Shown: positions 53,215 through 64,000 of the stretch, piece after piece | Position numbering within the stretch: the first letter of the stretch is position 1 | Layout of the letters: every line of letters starts with the position of its first letter | Assembly: GCA_021464415.1 (NCBI GenBank) | Contig: CM038469.1 | Location: 57,219,702 to 57,283,701 of the forward strand | Reading direction: 5' to 3' | From: Lonicera japonica | Lineage: Eukaryota; Streptophyta; Magnoliopsida; Dipsacales; Caprifoliaceae | Length of the DNA: 64,000 nt | Program-made: the position numbers and the translations under genes | Notes under the pieces: generated by a model | Seen by the model: only the letters and a program-made list of their open reading frames with translations | Database searches by the model: none | Told to the model about the DNA's origin: nothing

Positions 53215-55040
53215 ACTAATTATTTTATTTCTTGGTTTTCATTATGTTGGTTTGGTGTTGATAACAGGATATCAATGTACAAAAGAATTCATTGGTTGTT
53301 AAAATATATATATATATATATATATAAACAATGCATGGTACTCGTAGTTGCAGAAGCTTACATGCCAATTATATCCCCTGTAGAACAAGGGTTAAAAAGA
53401 GAGACAATAGAAAAAGGAAAAAGAAAGCTAAAGTGAGACGCCCTTTACATCATGAATGAGAAAATCATAACATGAAATCTAAAGGAATGCATACATTTGC
53501 ATCAAAAGGCTAATGCGAGTTTACAAGCGTAAAAACAATGCAGAAAAATCAACAAACCTTACAGGAGGATAGTTATGATTAATTACCCAATAAATATCTC
53601 CAAAATAAATGAATTTATGCTGAGGGATGTAATTGGCCATTTGATATGGACACACAAATGTAAGCCTATTAAAAACACATGATACATCTACAAATATGAC
53701 TATATGAATACTGGCGAACAAAAGAATATGCAAGATTCTAAAAATATATTACCTTTGCTGTGTGTTGATTCCAACAAGTGTAGCCTCTCAAACAGCTTAC
53801 ACGAAACCTAGGATCTGTAACTTTAACCAACAATCCTTTGAACATTGAGGTTTAATATGTCATTAACACTCTGACCAACTAGTAACTACACCTCACTTTT
53901 ACAAATGAACAACAATAAACCATTATCTTGGAACCTTCGTACGGTTTACATTCAGAGTTCTTTAAAAAGCTGCAGACAAGGTCATTTTCAGTCTAGAACA
54001 AAGCATAGAAAAGCACAAGTCTAATCTAATGCAGATATAAGATAAAAATATAAATATAAATATATAGGAAAATAATTTTATTTGAGAAGAATACAATTGC
54101 AGATGTGGAGAGATGCTCAAGAGTGTTCTGCAATTAGAGTGCCAATTATTCAGGTTGCACCATTCATAATAAGGAAATCCACAAAAAATACACAAAACAC
54201 AACTTCCCAGTCGCAAATTAAACCTGCAGAGCTTCACATGCTTATAATGAAACAATTATTTGGGTGGATGAAATGACTCTCCTACTTAGCAGCACAGCTT
54301 GGCCGGATCCAGTCACCCAACAAAATAATACTGCATTCAGAGTTACTAAAAACAATATTTCGAAAGAAGGTCGAAACTTTTGGAAGAAATTATTGGGCTG
54401 GTATGAATGCTAATCAAAAGTATGGACAAAAATATAGCAGTAATTGCATGTTGTTTCTTTATGCATATGATTGTTATTTTCTCTAATTTACTTTCTATTT
54501 TAAGAGGGTACATAAGCTCACCTTAATTTATTACTAAAATAAAGATTAGGTGTGAAGGGCCATAAAAGCATAACCACTGGCTATAAGAAACAAAAGAACT
54601 TTAACGTTATTCAGTATATATTATTATATTGTCCAAACCACAGAGCACAAAGCTTTACTGAACAAAATTCTTCCTTAATTAGAACACGGGCACCATTTAT
54701 GCAACATATATAAGTTCATTCATCCTAACTAATTCTATTAAGAGTTATGACTGGATTTAGCTGAAACAAAAGCACCTGAGGCTTTATATATCAATCAGCA
54801 ATCAGCTATTAATAGAAAAAATTATGTCAACCAAAACAAAAGAACCATCCCCTCTCTCTCTAGAAAGAAAAAAAACTTCTCTTTCTCACTAAGCCATTGT
54901 ATAAGTTTTATGTATGTGTGTTTTAGCCCGAGAAACTGAGAGTTCAGGCTGACCAGAAAAAAGTTACGTATGGTTATCTAGGTTTAACTCTTAACCATCT
55001 TAGAATGAAATACTATCTTTCTTTTCGATCTTTTCTTTTT
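53215..55040. other. 3' flank of copy C and intergenic, no gene supported
   Basis: The first few hundred bases probably include the 3' UTR of C. A (TA)n run lies near 53306-53326. A moderately GC-rich piece at 54080-54320 has a 64-codon frame without family resemblance. Confidence 0.45.
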
Positions 55041-57202
55041 CTAAGGAAAGCGATATACCAAACAAATGATAAGGAAAGGGGTCGAGTTCCCATTCATATA
55101 TTTCAATCTCTGTCAAGAGTTCATATATATATATATATATATATATGTAACGACCATTCATTAATGAGAAATTTGCCTATGTTATGTAACAGTCATTCAC
55201 TAAAAGAGAAATCAATCAAGAAGATAAATTAATCAAGTCCAATCCCAGATCATGTGCATATATATATGTGTGTGTGTGTGATACTAATCATATCATAAAT
55301 ATGTACAATAGGAAACAATTCTAATTGAGAAGCATCTCGATCTTCTTTGTGTTTGTGTGGCACATACAAAACCATCAAACAACAACATAAGACAAGCACA
55401 AGGCCTCAATTAATGTGATGAACCAAAGATAAACTAGAGAGTACGTGATCCTTTGAGTTCATTGTCGGTCCTCATAGTCGATTAGGGCATAGCAAAATCC
55501 GCAGCTCAAGCACATTATACTTTTTAATTAACCCTTAGAATTATGATGAATATAATCTTTCCTTTTTCTTATCCTAGTGCACGACAGTGTGAATACCTGC
55601 CAACAGAGCTATATCGGATTAGGAAATAATTTGTAAAAAATACGAAATAAGAGAAACACATGGCAAGGGGGCAAATGTATAACGACAATCAATTTCCTGA
55701 AATTAAATTAATATGAAACTGCGCAATCTCGACAACATTCAGGAATCTGAGTGTGAAAAATAAGTACATTCATTCAATAGCTAAACGCGACAGGAACATT
55801 ATACATAGCCAGTAGCCACAGCAAGAAAACAAATAATTAAGATCTGTTAAATTGAGGATAGCAGAGACGATTGACGTAAATTATAATAAAACAATATTAA
55901 CCAGATCTTGATAAATCGGTATCATCATTATCAACCAATTCATTGCAGATCGAGGACTGATCCAAAGGGTTCTAAATAGAATTGATTTTGATATTGAAGA
56001 AGACTTAATTACAAGACTTAAGAGTCTTTGATGCTAGCAATGTTCTATTGTATATATATTTTATTTACAATAATCGATCATTTGGCAGCAGAAAAATGAT
56101 TTGATAATGTAGAATTATATCTATATTTAGCTGTGGGAGATGACATATATTATTAAACTTTCCAAAATAATTTGAATCCAAATTACATTCCCTCAGCTGC
56201 ATTATAATTATTAGAAACTACATTATAGTTTCACCGCACTACCATTATCCCAATCAATATCCACTTATCATAGCAGGTCACAAAAATCATTCACATTAGC
56301 AAAACAACTTAATATAATGATATAAGTCGGGCTAAATGGCAAAATATGGAAATAAAGTTTTATCCTAGCTTTTAGCATTTTCTGCATTCAATTTTTTTTT
56401 TTTTTTTTGCGGTCAATTGTGATATTTAACTTTTTAATTACTGTCAATTAGGTCCATCTGTTACCCTCCGTTAAAAAGCCTTACGGAAAACTAAATTTAT
56501 TTACAAAAATCACCCCTAACTTTTTATTTTTATATTCTCTGTTTGATATTATTATACCAATTCCAACTTCGTATCTTGGTTGCTACCCTCTTTATTCTCT
56601 TAACAATGAGGTTATGGGTTCAATCCACATGGAATCAAACCCTTTGTTTTGTCCTTGTAGTGAGAGTTGTAGTATTATATATATACAAAATAAAAAAAAT
56701 TGTAAAAAAAAATTGTATTATTAAATCATATCCTGCATATAAAAGGAAACCTTGTATTACTGTGTACATAATTGATCATTTGGTTACATGTCAATTAATT
56801 ATATCACACGTCAAAAGTCAAAAATTAAATGAGATGTATAAAACGGTCGACGCAATTTATGACACATAATCAAGTCTAAAACTAAATGAGATGTGTTAAT
56901 CCGCCAATTTAATTAATGAATGAGCATTGGTACTGGAATATGCCATGCACCGAAACATTTAGAATTTCTTAACCTTTCACATTATATTAAAGGAAACGCT
57001 TTTTATCCATCTCCGGTGTTATTTAACATAGGAAACGCTAATCTTATTTAAAATATGTACAAAAAAATTTACTCTCTACAATACAATTTGAGTAACAATT
57101 CTTCAGTAAAGTAACTAGTGAACATTTACTCCTCACGCTTTACCGTGCATCATCTCCTATAACTGAAATCATTGACTTCACTAATCTTAACAATTACTAT
57201 CC
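55041..57202. promoter_or_regulatory. Upstream block and 5' flank of AP2
   Basis: Collinear with 21331-25143, minus the 1.2 kb TIR insertion; the uninterrupted T tract is at 56390-56418. The islands noted upstream of AP1 recur at 55440-55500, 55570-55620 and 55905-56040. A TATTTAAAATA element near 57046 could be the AP2 TATA region. A (TA)n run lies at 55125-55147. Confidence 0.5.
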
Positions 57203-58540
57203 ATGGCAACCTTTGTCGCATTCCTTTCACTTCTATCCGTTGCATTTGCATTTACAATATCCAACATCTTTCTTTCAACCTTTTCTCTTGTAGAAGCAAA
57301 CGTTAAAGGCGATTTTAGCGTTGATCTCATTCACCGAGATTCAACAAAATCTCCATTCTATGATAATTCCATAACTTCTTATGAACGTGTGAAGAATGCC
57401 ATCCAACGTTCAATTAGACGTGTCAGCCATCTCGCAGTAAGTTCATCCTCCTCAACCAAGAAACTGTTACTGCCCAGTCTTGGAGACTATACCCTCAACA
57501 TATCAATTGGCACACCAGCCTTTACTTTTATAGGTGTTGTCGATACAGGCAGTGACCTTACATGGGTCCAATGCGAGCCTTGTCCCAAGTGTCGCAAACA
57601 AAAGGTGACTCTTTTTAGTCCTAAAAGTTCTTCAACATATAAAGAGGTCCCTTGTCATTCAAGGCGATGCAAATCATTTGAAGGAACCTCTTGCTCTACC
57701 ACTACTCGAAGTTGCCGATACTCAGCGCCTTACATGGACGAAACTATCTCAAATGGAGTTCTTGCTACTGAAACATTCACTCTACAATCATCCATAGCCA
57801 GAACAGTATCGCTCCCAAAGATTGTTTTCGGTTGTGGACATAACAATACGGTTACGATGATGAAAGGGGATGAAACTGGTATAATTGGCTTTGGACGGGG
57901 AAAGATTTCCCTTGTTTCTCAAATGAATCATTTGGCTGGTGGTAAATTTTCATATTGTTTTCCCCCAATATCATCCCAATGGACAAAGTCTATCAAAATG
58001 AATTTTGGTGAGAAAGGTGTTGTTTCGGGTCATGGAGTGGTCTCTGTGCCACTATTTACTGGCTTAGTATACCATGAAAGTAACTATTACGTGACCTTGG
58101 AAGCTGTTTCTATTGGAAACAAGAAGTTGGAATATCCTAGTCCTATCATAGAGGGTAACATGATTATAGACTCTGGATCGATATTGTCGTACTTTGATAC
58201 ATATTTTCTTATTGACATAGAAAATGAAATTGATAAGGCGATAAATGCAAAATCTGTGGAGGACCCTTTGAAGATCCTACACATGTGCTATAGGATCCAA
58301 GATAATATAACTATTCCTACTATTACAATGCATTTTCACGGACGAGCAGACGTGAAGCTAAATGCGAAGAACACATTCGTCAAAACAAGTAAAGATGTTA
58401 TGTGCCTTTCTTTTGCTCGAGAAGACAGGATTTCAATTTTGGGTAACTTGGCCCAAACAAACTTCTTGGTAGGTTATAATCTGGAGAAGAACACAATATC
58501 ATTTAAGCGCACCGATTGCACTAAAGTGCGAGTAATATGA
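57203..58540 (+). CDS. Aspartic protease, nepenthesin/CDR1 type (AP2, intact)
   Basis: An intronless gene of 445 codons. Residues 1-32 form a signal peptide, followed by a propeptide with GDFSVDLIHRDS, as in CDR1-like proteases. The catalytic Asp residues are D114 in VVDTGSDLTWVQC and D323 in IIDSGSILS. The first motif is canonical; in the second, Ser replaces the usual Thr (DSGT to DSGS), a tolerated variant. The Cys-rich nepenthesin insert (C124, C127, C130, C151, C156 and the CRYSAPYMDETISNG region carrying the flap tyrosine) is present, and C-terminal LGNLAQTNFLVGYNL is typical. The product is probably secreted; Arabidopsis CDR1 is an apoplastic protease in defence signalling, but that role is not shown here. 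Single-exon structure is usual for the family. Confidence 0.93.
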   Translation: MATFVAFLSLLSVAFAFTISNIFLSTFSLVEANVKGDFSVDLIHRDSTKSPFYDNSITSYERVKNAIQRSIRRVSHLAVSSSSSTKKLLLPSLGDYTLNISIGTPAFTFIGVVDTGSDLTWVQCEPCPKCRKQKVTLFSPKSSSTYKEVPCHSRRCKSFEGTSCSTTTRSCRYSAPYMDETISNGVLATETFTLQSSIARTVSLPKIVFGCGHNNTVTMMKGDETGIIGFGRGKISLVSQMNHLAGGKFSYCFPPISSQWTKSIKMNFGEKGVVSGHGVVSVPLFTGLVYHESNYYVTLEAVSIGNKKLEYPSPIIEGNMIIDSGSILSYFDTYFLIDIENEIDKAINAKSVEDPLKILHMCYRIQDNITIPTITMHFHGRADVKLNAKNTFVKTSKDVMCLSFAREDRISILGNLAQTNFLVGYNLEKNTISFKRTDCTKVRVI

Positions 58541-59744
58541 GAAACAGTTTGTTCCTTAAAGCTAGCTAGCGTTGTACGTATTTTCTGGTTTCTTATGTTA
58601 TATAATCTTATGTTGTTTTGCTGACGTTAATAAACATGCATGTTATGATAAGTGGATATTGATTGGAATAATGGTAGTGAAATATAAATAAAATTATTTG
58701 AATAATTATATATAATGTTTTCAAGGTGAGTACTTCTTAAGCTCGAGAAGTCCATTAAAAGTTTTATATAACTCCAATAATAATAATATATATATATATA
58801 TAAAAGAAAAACGTTGAAATAATAATATATCAATCCGACAATCCTATTCGTCCACTCCTATTTTCTTTAGGCCGCATACATCTCGATTTTGTAATATAAA
58901 ATGTTAAAAAATTAAAGAGAGAAAACTAGTTGTAATTAGTTTATCCCTTGATAACCAACAATTATAAAAATTTATTGGGTGATTTTATTTACGTAGTTTA
59001 TCAGTCTGCGCACATAGTAACAATATTATTTTTAATTTGTGGAATTTTATCTTAAAAGATTTTGTTACTATGTGGTGACACTACCTTACTTACTAATCAT
59101 TATTGAGTTCTACAACTTTTTCTTGTGAGATCAATGATTTGAGCCAACAATTCTCAATGTTAAATATCAGTAAGTACACAAGAGGAATTTGTTTCAACTC
59201 AAACATGAAATGTGTGTTGCTGATTGAATTGTTTGTACCAGATCTCTCTAGTAGTCTCTATTTTTTGACAAATTGAAGCTCAATTTCTACTAGTACATAT
59301 AGATGAATTCACAAATTCTCTCTACTCTATTGAATGTAATAATTTTTTTATTATTCTTTTGAATACAAACAGAAACATTAAAAAAAAAAAAAAAAAAAGC
59401 AGAGCAGCACAATCGGGGGTTTCTTGTCTCTCTTTCTGTATATTTCTTTAATCCTTTTCTATTGGGGTTTCTTGACAATATGATGGAATGTAATAGTGAA
59501 ATCACAAGTGCCAAGATTATAATCTTCAAATACAAGCCCCGAACTAGGAACCCATTACTCCAAATTCAGAACCAATGGAAGAATTAAACAAATTGTAATT
59601 CTCGATGGTAAGACATAATTTGGTCTATTAACTTAGTCATTTAAATTATTACATATACCATTAAGATATTCATATTAAGTCCCCAACGCTCTATGGAACC
59701 GGTTGCTCATATTACTCACTCTTTAGCGCTTAAATGATATTTTA
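58541..59744. other. 3' flank of AP2, no gene
   Basis: Includes the probable AP2 3' UTR. The segment 58860-58980 resembles GH1 upstream DNA seen at 36350-36480 (TACATCTCGATYTTGTAATA). An A-rich run lies at 59378-59398. Confidence 0.5.
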
Positions 59745-60330
59745 ACAGTAGGAATAGTTATATTATCTTGGGTCCTATAGCACAGCACACATGTAGTATC
59801 TTCAAAGGGTCCTCCACAGGTCTCGCATTTATTGCCTTTTCAATTTATCTTTTCTTAAATGTCCATGTGAAGATATGGATGACAATATTCATGTTACCCT
59901 CTGTGACTGAACTACCATATTCTAATTTCCTGTCTCCAGTAGATATAGCTTAGTTACGTAATAGATACTCAACCCGGTAAATAGCGGCACAGAGTCCACT
60001 CCGGGACCCGAAACAACTCCTTTCTCACCAAAACTCATTTTGGTGGACCTTGTCCATTGGGATGATAATGGAGGAAAACAATATGAAAATTTACCATGAG
60101 CCAAATAATTCGTTTGCGAAACAAGGGAAACCTTTCCTCGTTCAAAGCCAACTATACCACTATCACCCTCCCTCTTTCACTATATTAACAGTATTATTAT
60201 GTCCACAACCAAAAAGAATTTTTGGGGGCGATAATGGTCTGGTTGTAGTTGATTGTAGCGTGAACATTTCGGTAGCAAGAACTCCATTTGTGAAGGATTC
60301 GTCCATTTAAGTCGCTGAGTATTGGCAACT
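59745..60330 (-). pseudogene. AP3, aspartic protease fragment (middle part)
   Basis: The minus strand matches AP2 from about residue 170 to 365. Preserved pieces include NGVLATE, GKFSYCFPPLSSQWTRS and MSFGEKGVVSGPGVDSVPLF, and CYRIQDNITIPT at the lower end. Several frameshifts and deletions occur; the second catalytic motif (DSGS in AP2) is missing because the sequence passes from EGNMN directly to unrelated codons. It is dead. Confidence 0.8.
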
Positions 60331-60786
60331 TCCATTAGCGGTCAAACAATATTTGACTTTCAAATTCAAAGAGCTGTCTACTTCTTATTCTCAAACTGAC
60401 TTTTGGTGGTCATACTTGACTTTCAAAAAAATACACCCTCAATAAAGCAACAAGCTTCTGCGTAGCCAGGCCCGGTCTTGGGACAGTGCAACATGCACAA
60501 CCGCACAGGACCCAATATAACACTAGTTTCACACCTTTGTATCTGAGGAGGGGACCCTTCTCTGTTGTCATTCTACACAAACAATTGTTAAGGGCCCAAA
60601 TAAGAGAGATAAAACCTTGCTACCTATTCATAAAGGAGAGCCCAAGTCCTGATATCAAGCTCTAGAAAAAGTCAGCACATATAAAACAACACAGCTTTGG
60701 CTTTTGCTAATTTGACATCTAAACACATCTCTCTCCCCCCCCCCCCCCCCCCCCGTTTCCCCATGTGTCTTAAAGTAGGTTTGCAC
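60331..60786. other. Intergenic between two AP fragments
   Basis: No gene. A C20 run lies at about 60737-60756. Confidence 0.5.
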
Positions 60787-61016
60787 TGCTGATGACCCCT
60801 TCGAAGATCCTACAAGCGTGCTATAGGACCCAAGATAATCTAACTATTCCTACTATTACAATGTATTTTCACGGAGCAGACCTTGAGCCGAATGCGGAGA
60901 ACACGTCCATTAAAACAAGTAACTTGGCACAAACAAACTTCTTGGCAGGTTATAACCTCAAGAAGAACACTATCATTTACGTGCACTGACAGCACTAAAG
61001 GGTGAGTAATATGAGC
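60787..61016 (+). pseudogene. AP4, aspartic protease C-terminal fragment
   Basis: Plus-strand frame from 60792 reads MTPSKILQACYRTQDNLTIP then TITMYFHGADLEPNAENTSI and NLAQTNFLAGYNLKKNTI, matching AP2 residues about 345 to 435. The codons for KDVMCLSFAREDRISILG are deleted. It overlaps the AP3 content by about 20 codons and lies in the opposite orientation. Confidence 0.8.
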
Positions 61017-61644
61017 AACGCGTATGGGTACCTTGGAGCATTGTATCTTCTGTTTCAAAATGGATTTGGGGACTTGATGTCACTGTCTTAAGTTATTTTG
61101 ATAATGCGAATGATTATTGTGGCATGTTATGATCAGTCGAGATGGATTGGAATAATGGTGGTGGTGCATGTTGTTAGACGACAGTGTATGAAAACAGTCT
61201 TTGCTTTATCAATGGATAATTAAAACAAACAAGCACATTTATTGGAAAATTTTGCTAAAACCTAAAGGTAATCTGCATCAAAAATCAGCTATACTCTCAA
61301 AAAATTTAAGCCACTCACGTACTCAACATACAATTAGAAAGAAAAGAAAAGCTTTGCTTTCTTCCTTTGGCAAGTGAAAAAGAAGAATCCAACATTCCAA
61401 CCCCATCATCAAGTCAATGATGTTAAGAAATTCTTCCGGTTGTATTTGAATCTTTTCAAGCACATCTTCAGCTCATATTCTTCCAAAAAAAAATAATTTG
61501 ATCGAAAAAATCTGGCGTACCGCAGCATAAAAATTACCGCCTTTTCCCACAAAAATTATCGGCTTGAGGAGAGGCCATGGAAGGTCCAAAGCGCAATAAT
61601 TATCCCCACACAAGTTAGTTAATGTTCTCCCTTGCCTTAGCCTT
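61017..61644 (-). other. 3' flank of UPM1, no other gene
   Basis: Directly downstream of the UPM1 stop on the minus strand, so the right part is probably its 3' UTR. Nothing else recognised. Confidence 0.45.
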
Positions 61645-64000
61645 CTATTCGGCCTCCACTAGAACTGGGGTAGCATCATTACATGAATGTGGCCACAAAG
61701 GCGAAAGAGCAACTACCTTACCAATGATGATTAGAGTTGGCGAAATTAATTGTGTCGATGTAATTTTGTCAGCAAGATCCTCGAGTTCCGCAAATACCTT
61801 CACATTTGTAAACAGAGGTATCATTAGTGGTGTGGGGAAAAATACTCAATATACTTGTTGTATCTATAATGGTTTCAATATCTCCCTCATGCTGCTTCGA
61901 GAGAGATTAAAAAGCTAGTATATATACAAATAATGATTTATGTACCGAGTTAAATGACCAAGTTAATTGAACAAATGATGTGTCCGTGCATTGGTCAGTG
62001 CTTTAAATAGCCCACACAGTAACCAATGCACTTTCTAACACATTATTTGGGTTATTAACTTTGTCAGTTGATACATATATATCAAAGGAAGCATACAATT
62101 TCGCCAAACATAATGCATATCGTTATTCTGCATATACTCTCGACTTCATTTATGTGCCCAAAGATTTTAGCATTGCTAAAGAGCTCCTTACCATGAATTT
62201 ATTTTTTAGTTTATCTATACGCGAGTCAAACACATGTCGCATGTGCTGAAAAAGCTAGTATAATTATAAAAGGACAAATAGTTATATATCCACATTCACA
62301 AAATTCCATAAACTCAGTCCCAAAAAGTTTACTAAACTAGAAAAACACACACAACAATGAAACATATGGCAAGATTGGTATTGCTTACAATGCGTTGTTG
62401 AGGTGTGGTCCCGCGCTCAATGGCGGCAGCTGGGGTATCGGGAGGCAAACCATGGTGGATCAATTTAAGGACTAGAGAAGGGAGAGTGGCCAAGCCCATA
62501 TAAACAACTAGAGTCGAATCGGGGTCCGCTGCATTCTCTGCCACAAACAGTGGATCCGTTCCTCCTTTCCTTGAGTGCCCTGTCAGAAATCTAACACTAT
62601 TGGCAACCCCACGGTGAGTCAATGGAATCCCAAGTTCTGCTGCTATTCCCGAGGCAGCGGTTATACCTGAAAATTTAGCAATGAACAGGATTACACGCGT
62701 TATCCTCAGGGTGAAAGTGAAAATGGTAAAAAATATTTCACCTATACCATATTTATCTCTGTTAGCAAATTTTGTTTGAAGTTGAATAATTACAGTGCGT
62801 AAACTAATAATTTATTCATAATCTAATACTAACCAAAAATTGTCCCGATAAAGGTTCAAAACTTATAAATATTTTACTCCCAAAAGGTGATTCAATTTGT
62901 GGTACTAGTAACAAGCTGTAGTAACAGAGCGCGTTCAAACAAAAACATGGGCAAAGAAAACCACCGTGAAACTATGTCACATTTTTGAATTGCCAATTTT
63001 ACCCCTGCAAACTTCCTTTTTATGAAAAATATGCTTCGAACAAGATTTGAGCCTCTAATTTCTAAACAAGTTTAACACACCCTCAACCACTGAACGATGT
63101 AGTTTACTTTGGTTTAACTCTTACATTCAAATCTGATATAAACAAATCACACAAGCGATTAGAGCGTGTGCCGAGCGTGTGCAGGGTAATATAGTCTACT
63201 AAAAAGGCTTCAAGGTCTAGGAGGATTAATTGTATGTTGATTAAAAACAAATGTGGTGGAAACTGGGAAAAAATTACGGCACCTGAGAGATTCGATCTCT
63301 CGCAGGGAAACCCCGTGTACTTAGCAGGCACACGCCTTAACCACTTGGCCAAAGCGACCTTGATAATCACTACAACATTCCATATTATATGTTAACATTA
63401 AATATCTTCAATCAATACACATAACCCCACCAATAGGAAACAAGGGTTAGTTCATATGTTATGGTGGTTTGCGGAGGGAGTATATCAATAATTGCTGGCA
63501 GTTTCAACTCCACAAAATATCATCTGACAAATATAACTTATAAAAATAACATAGGAAGTGTCATGTTTACAACTTTATTCTATGCCATTTTGCAACCCTA
63601 AATGTTCCTATTCTATTCCATTTGTTCCATTTTCTAATCCCATTAATCTTTGCTCGCCATTGAATAGATTTCTCAATTCAAAACTGAGCAGGCATCACCT
63701 TGTAGCTTTTAATATACAAAATCTTTAAGGAGTTCAAGTTCATAAAAAAACTCGGAGAGGTTCCCATATCAATTATAAGAAAAATTAGTTTAGAAGGCTA
63801 TCCAAAAGTCAGCAATCTACCCGACAGAAATTTGTTGTTTCCACAAGAAATATTGATACTATTATGAATTGATCATCATACCCGGAATAACTTTCACTTG
63901 AATCCCTTGTTGCTGCAAAAAATCCATCTCCTCTCCACCCCTTCCGAATACCTAAAGAACCAAAATATTTCACAAAATTAGTCTCATTATCCCATCAAAT
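61645..64000 (-). CDS. UPM1: Uroporphyrinogen-III C-methyltransferase, 3' part (continues past right edge)
   Basis: SUMT transfers two methyl groups from S-adenosylmethionine to uroporphyrinogen III, giving precorrin-2 for siroheme, the cofactor of plastid nitrite and sulfite reductases. Three exons are visible: 63882-63951 (VFGRGGEEMDFLQQQGIQVK), 62389-62666 (GITAASGIAAELGIPLTHRG, then SVRFLTGHSRKGGTDPLFVA and VVYMGLATLPSL) and 61645-61797 (VFAELEDLADK, LISPTLIIIGKVVALSPLWP, stop). Phases join cleanly. Motifs are canonical for plant UPM1: VFGRGGEE and GITAAS lie at the SAM-binding pocket. The N-terminal part with plastid transit peptide and first SAM motif is beyond 64000. No lesion is seen, so the gene is probably functional. 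The intron 62667-63881 contains a tRNA-like gene on the same strand. Confidence 0.93.
63277..63358 (-). tRNA. tRNA-Ser(GCU)-like gene inside a UPM1 intron
   Basis: 82 nt, starting GTCGCTTTGGCCAAGTGG, anticodon GCU within CTGCTAA, with the long variable arm of serine tRNAs and T arm GAGAGATCGAATCTCTC. A T6 run follows at 63268-63273, a Pol III terminator. Deviations: position 2-71 of the acceptor stem is a U-C mismatch, 4-69 and 6-67 are G-U pairs, and T54 of the T loop is A. It may be a decaying copy or weakly functional. Confidence 0.7.

Noticed and set aside
54082..54276. 64-codon ORF downstream of copy C
   Set aside because: No signal, motif or splice context; length is within chance for this region.

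Overview
The window is nuclear DNA of a flowering plant, most likely a eudicot. It is AT-rich, its genes are split by introns with GT-AG borders, and it carries plant family 1 beta-glucosidases (GH1), nepenthesin/CDR1-type aspartic proteases, the siroheme enzyme UPM1, Ty1/copia and Ty3/gypsy retrotransposon sequence, CACTA, Mutator-like and hAT-like DNA transposons, and a piece of plastid DNA. The species cannot be named from sequence alone. About 10% is functional coding sequence; the rest is decayed gene copies, introns and mobile DNA.

Layout. 1-5.5 kb: GH1 copy A (minus strand), exons 1-7, with a stop in exon 7. 5.5-16 kb: duplicated and inverted copies of the A promoter region with SINE-like and short TIR elements, a relic of GH1 exon 1, and captured scraps of a gypsy polyprotein, an Aux/IAA gene and a mitochondrial-type DnaJ gene. 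16-25 kb: mostly intergenic DNA, with two copies of a 1.2 kb TIR element and a block of unknown nature upstream of an aspartic protease pseudogene. 25.1-35.5 kb: the protease pseudogene (AP1) is fused to a GH1 fragment (B), which meets a second GH1 copy (B') tail-to-tail across a 53 bp spacer. This makes a near-perfect inverted repeat of about 1.3-1.6 kb per arm. B' is split by a 3.7 kb CACTA element and carries several disabling lesions. 35.5-47.7 kb: an inverted duplication of GH1 upstream DNA, a chimeric plastid insertion (atpB/atpE joined to trnL-CAA), and a complete, very young Ty1/copia element with identical 264 bp LTRs. 47.7-53.2 kb: GH1 copy C, 12 exons, 497 residues, the only intact beta-glucosidase. 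57.2-58.5 kb: AP2, an intact intronless CDR1-type protease. 59.7-61 kb: two broken protease pieces in opposite orientation. 61.6-64 kb: the 3' part of UPM1 (minus strand), with a tRNA-Ser(GCU)-like gene in one intron.

How it fits together. A beta-glucosidase plus aspartic protease cluster has been repeatedly copied, inverted and broken. Only C, AP2 and UPM1 look able to make normal proteins. Two features deserve most attention. First, the AP1 promoter points into a GH1 inverted repeat, so a read-through transcript would fold into a long hairpin with homology to C. Second, the copia element sits 72 bp upstream of the TATA box of C, and its leader carries ten ACGTGGC motifs (G-box/ABRE type), so it may have replaced the upstream regulation of the surviving beta-glucosidase. 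Exon borders and comparisons were made by eye; no alignment or database search was run.
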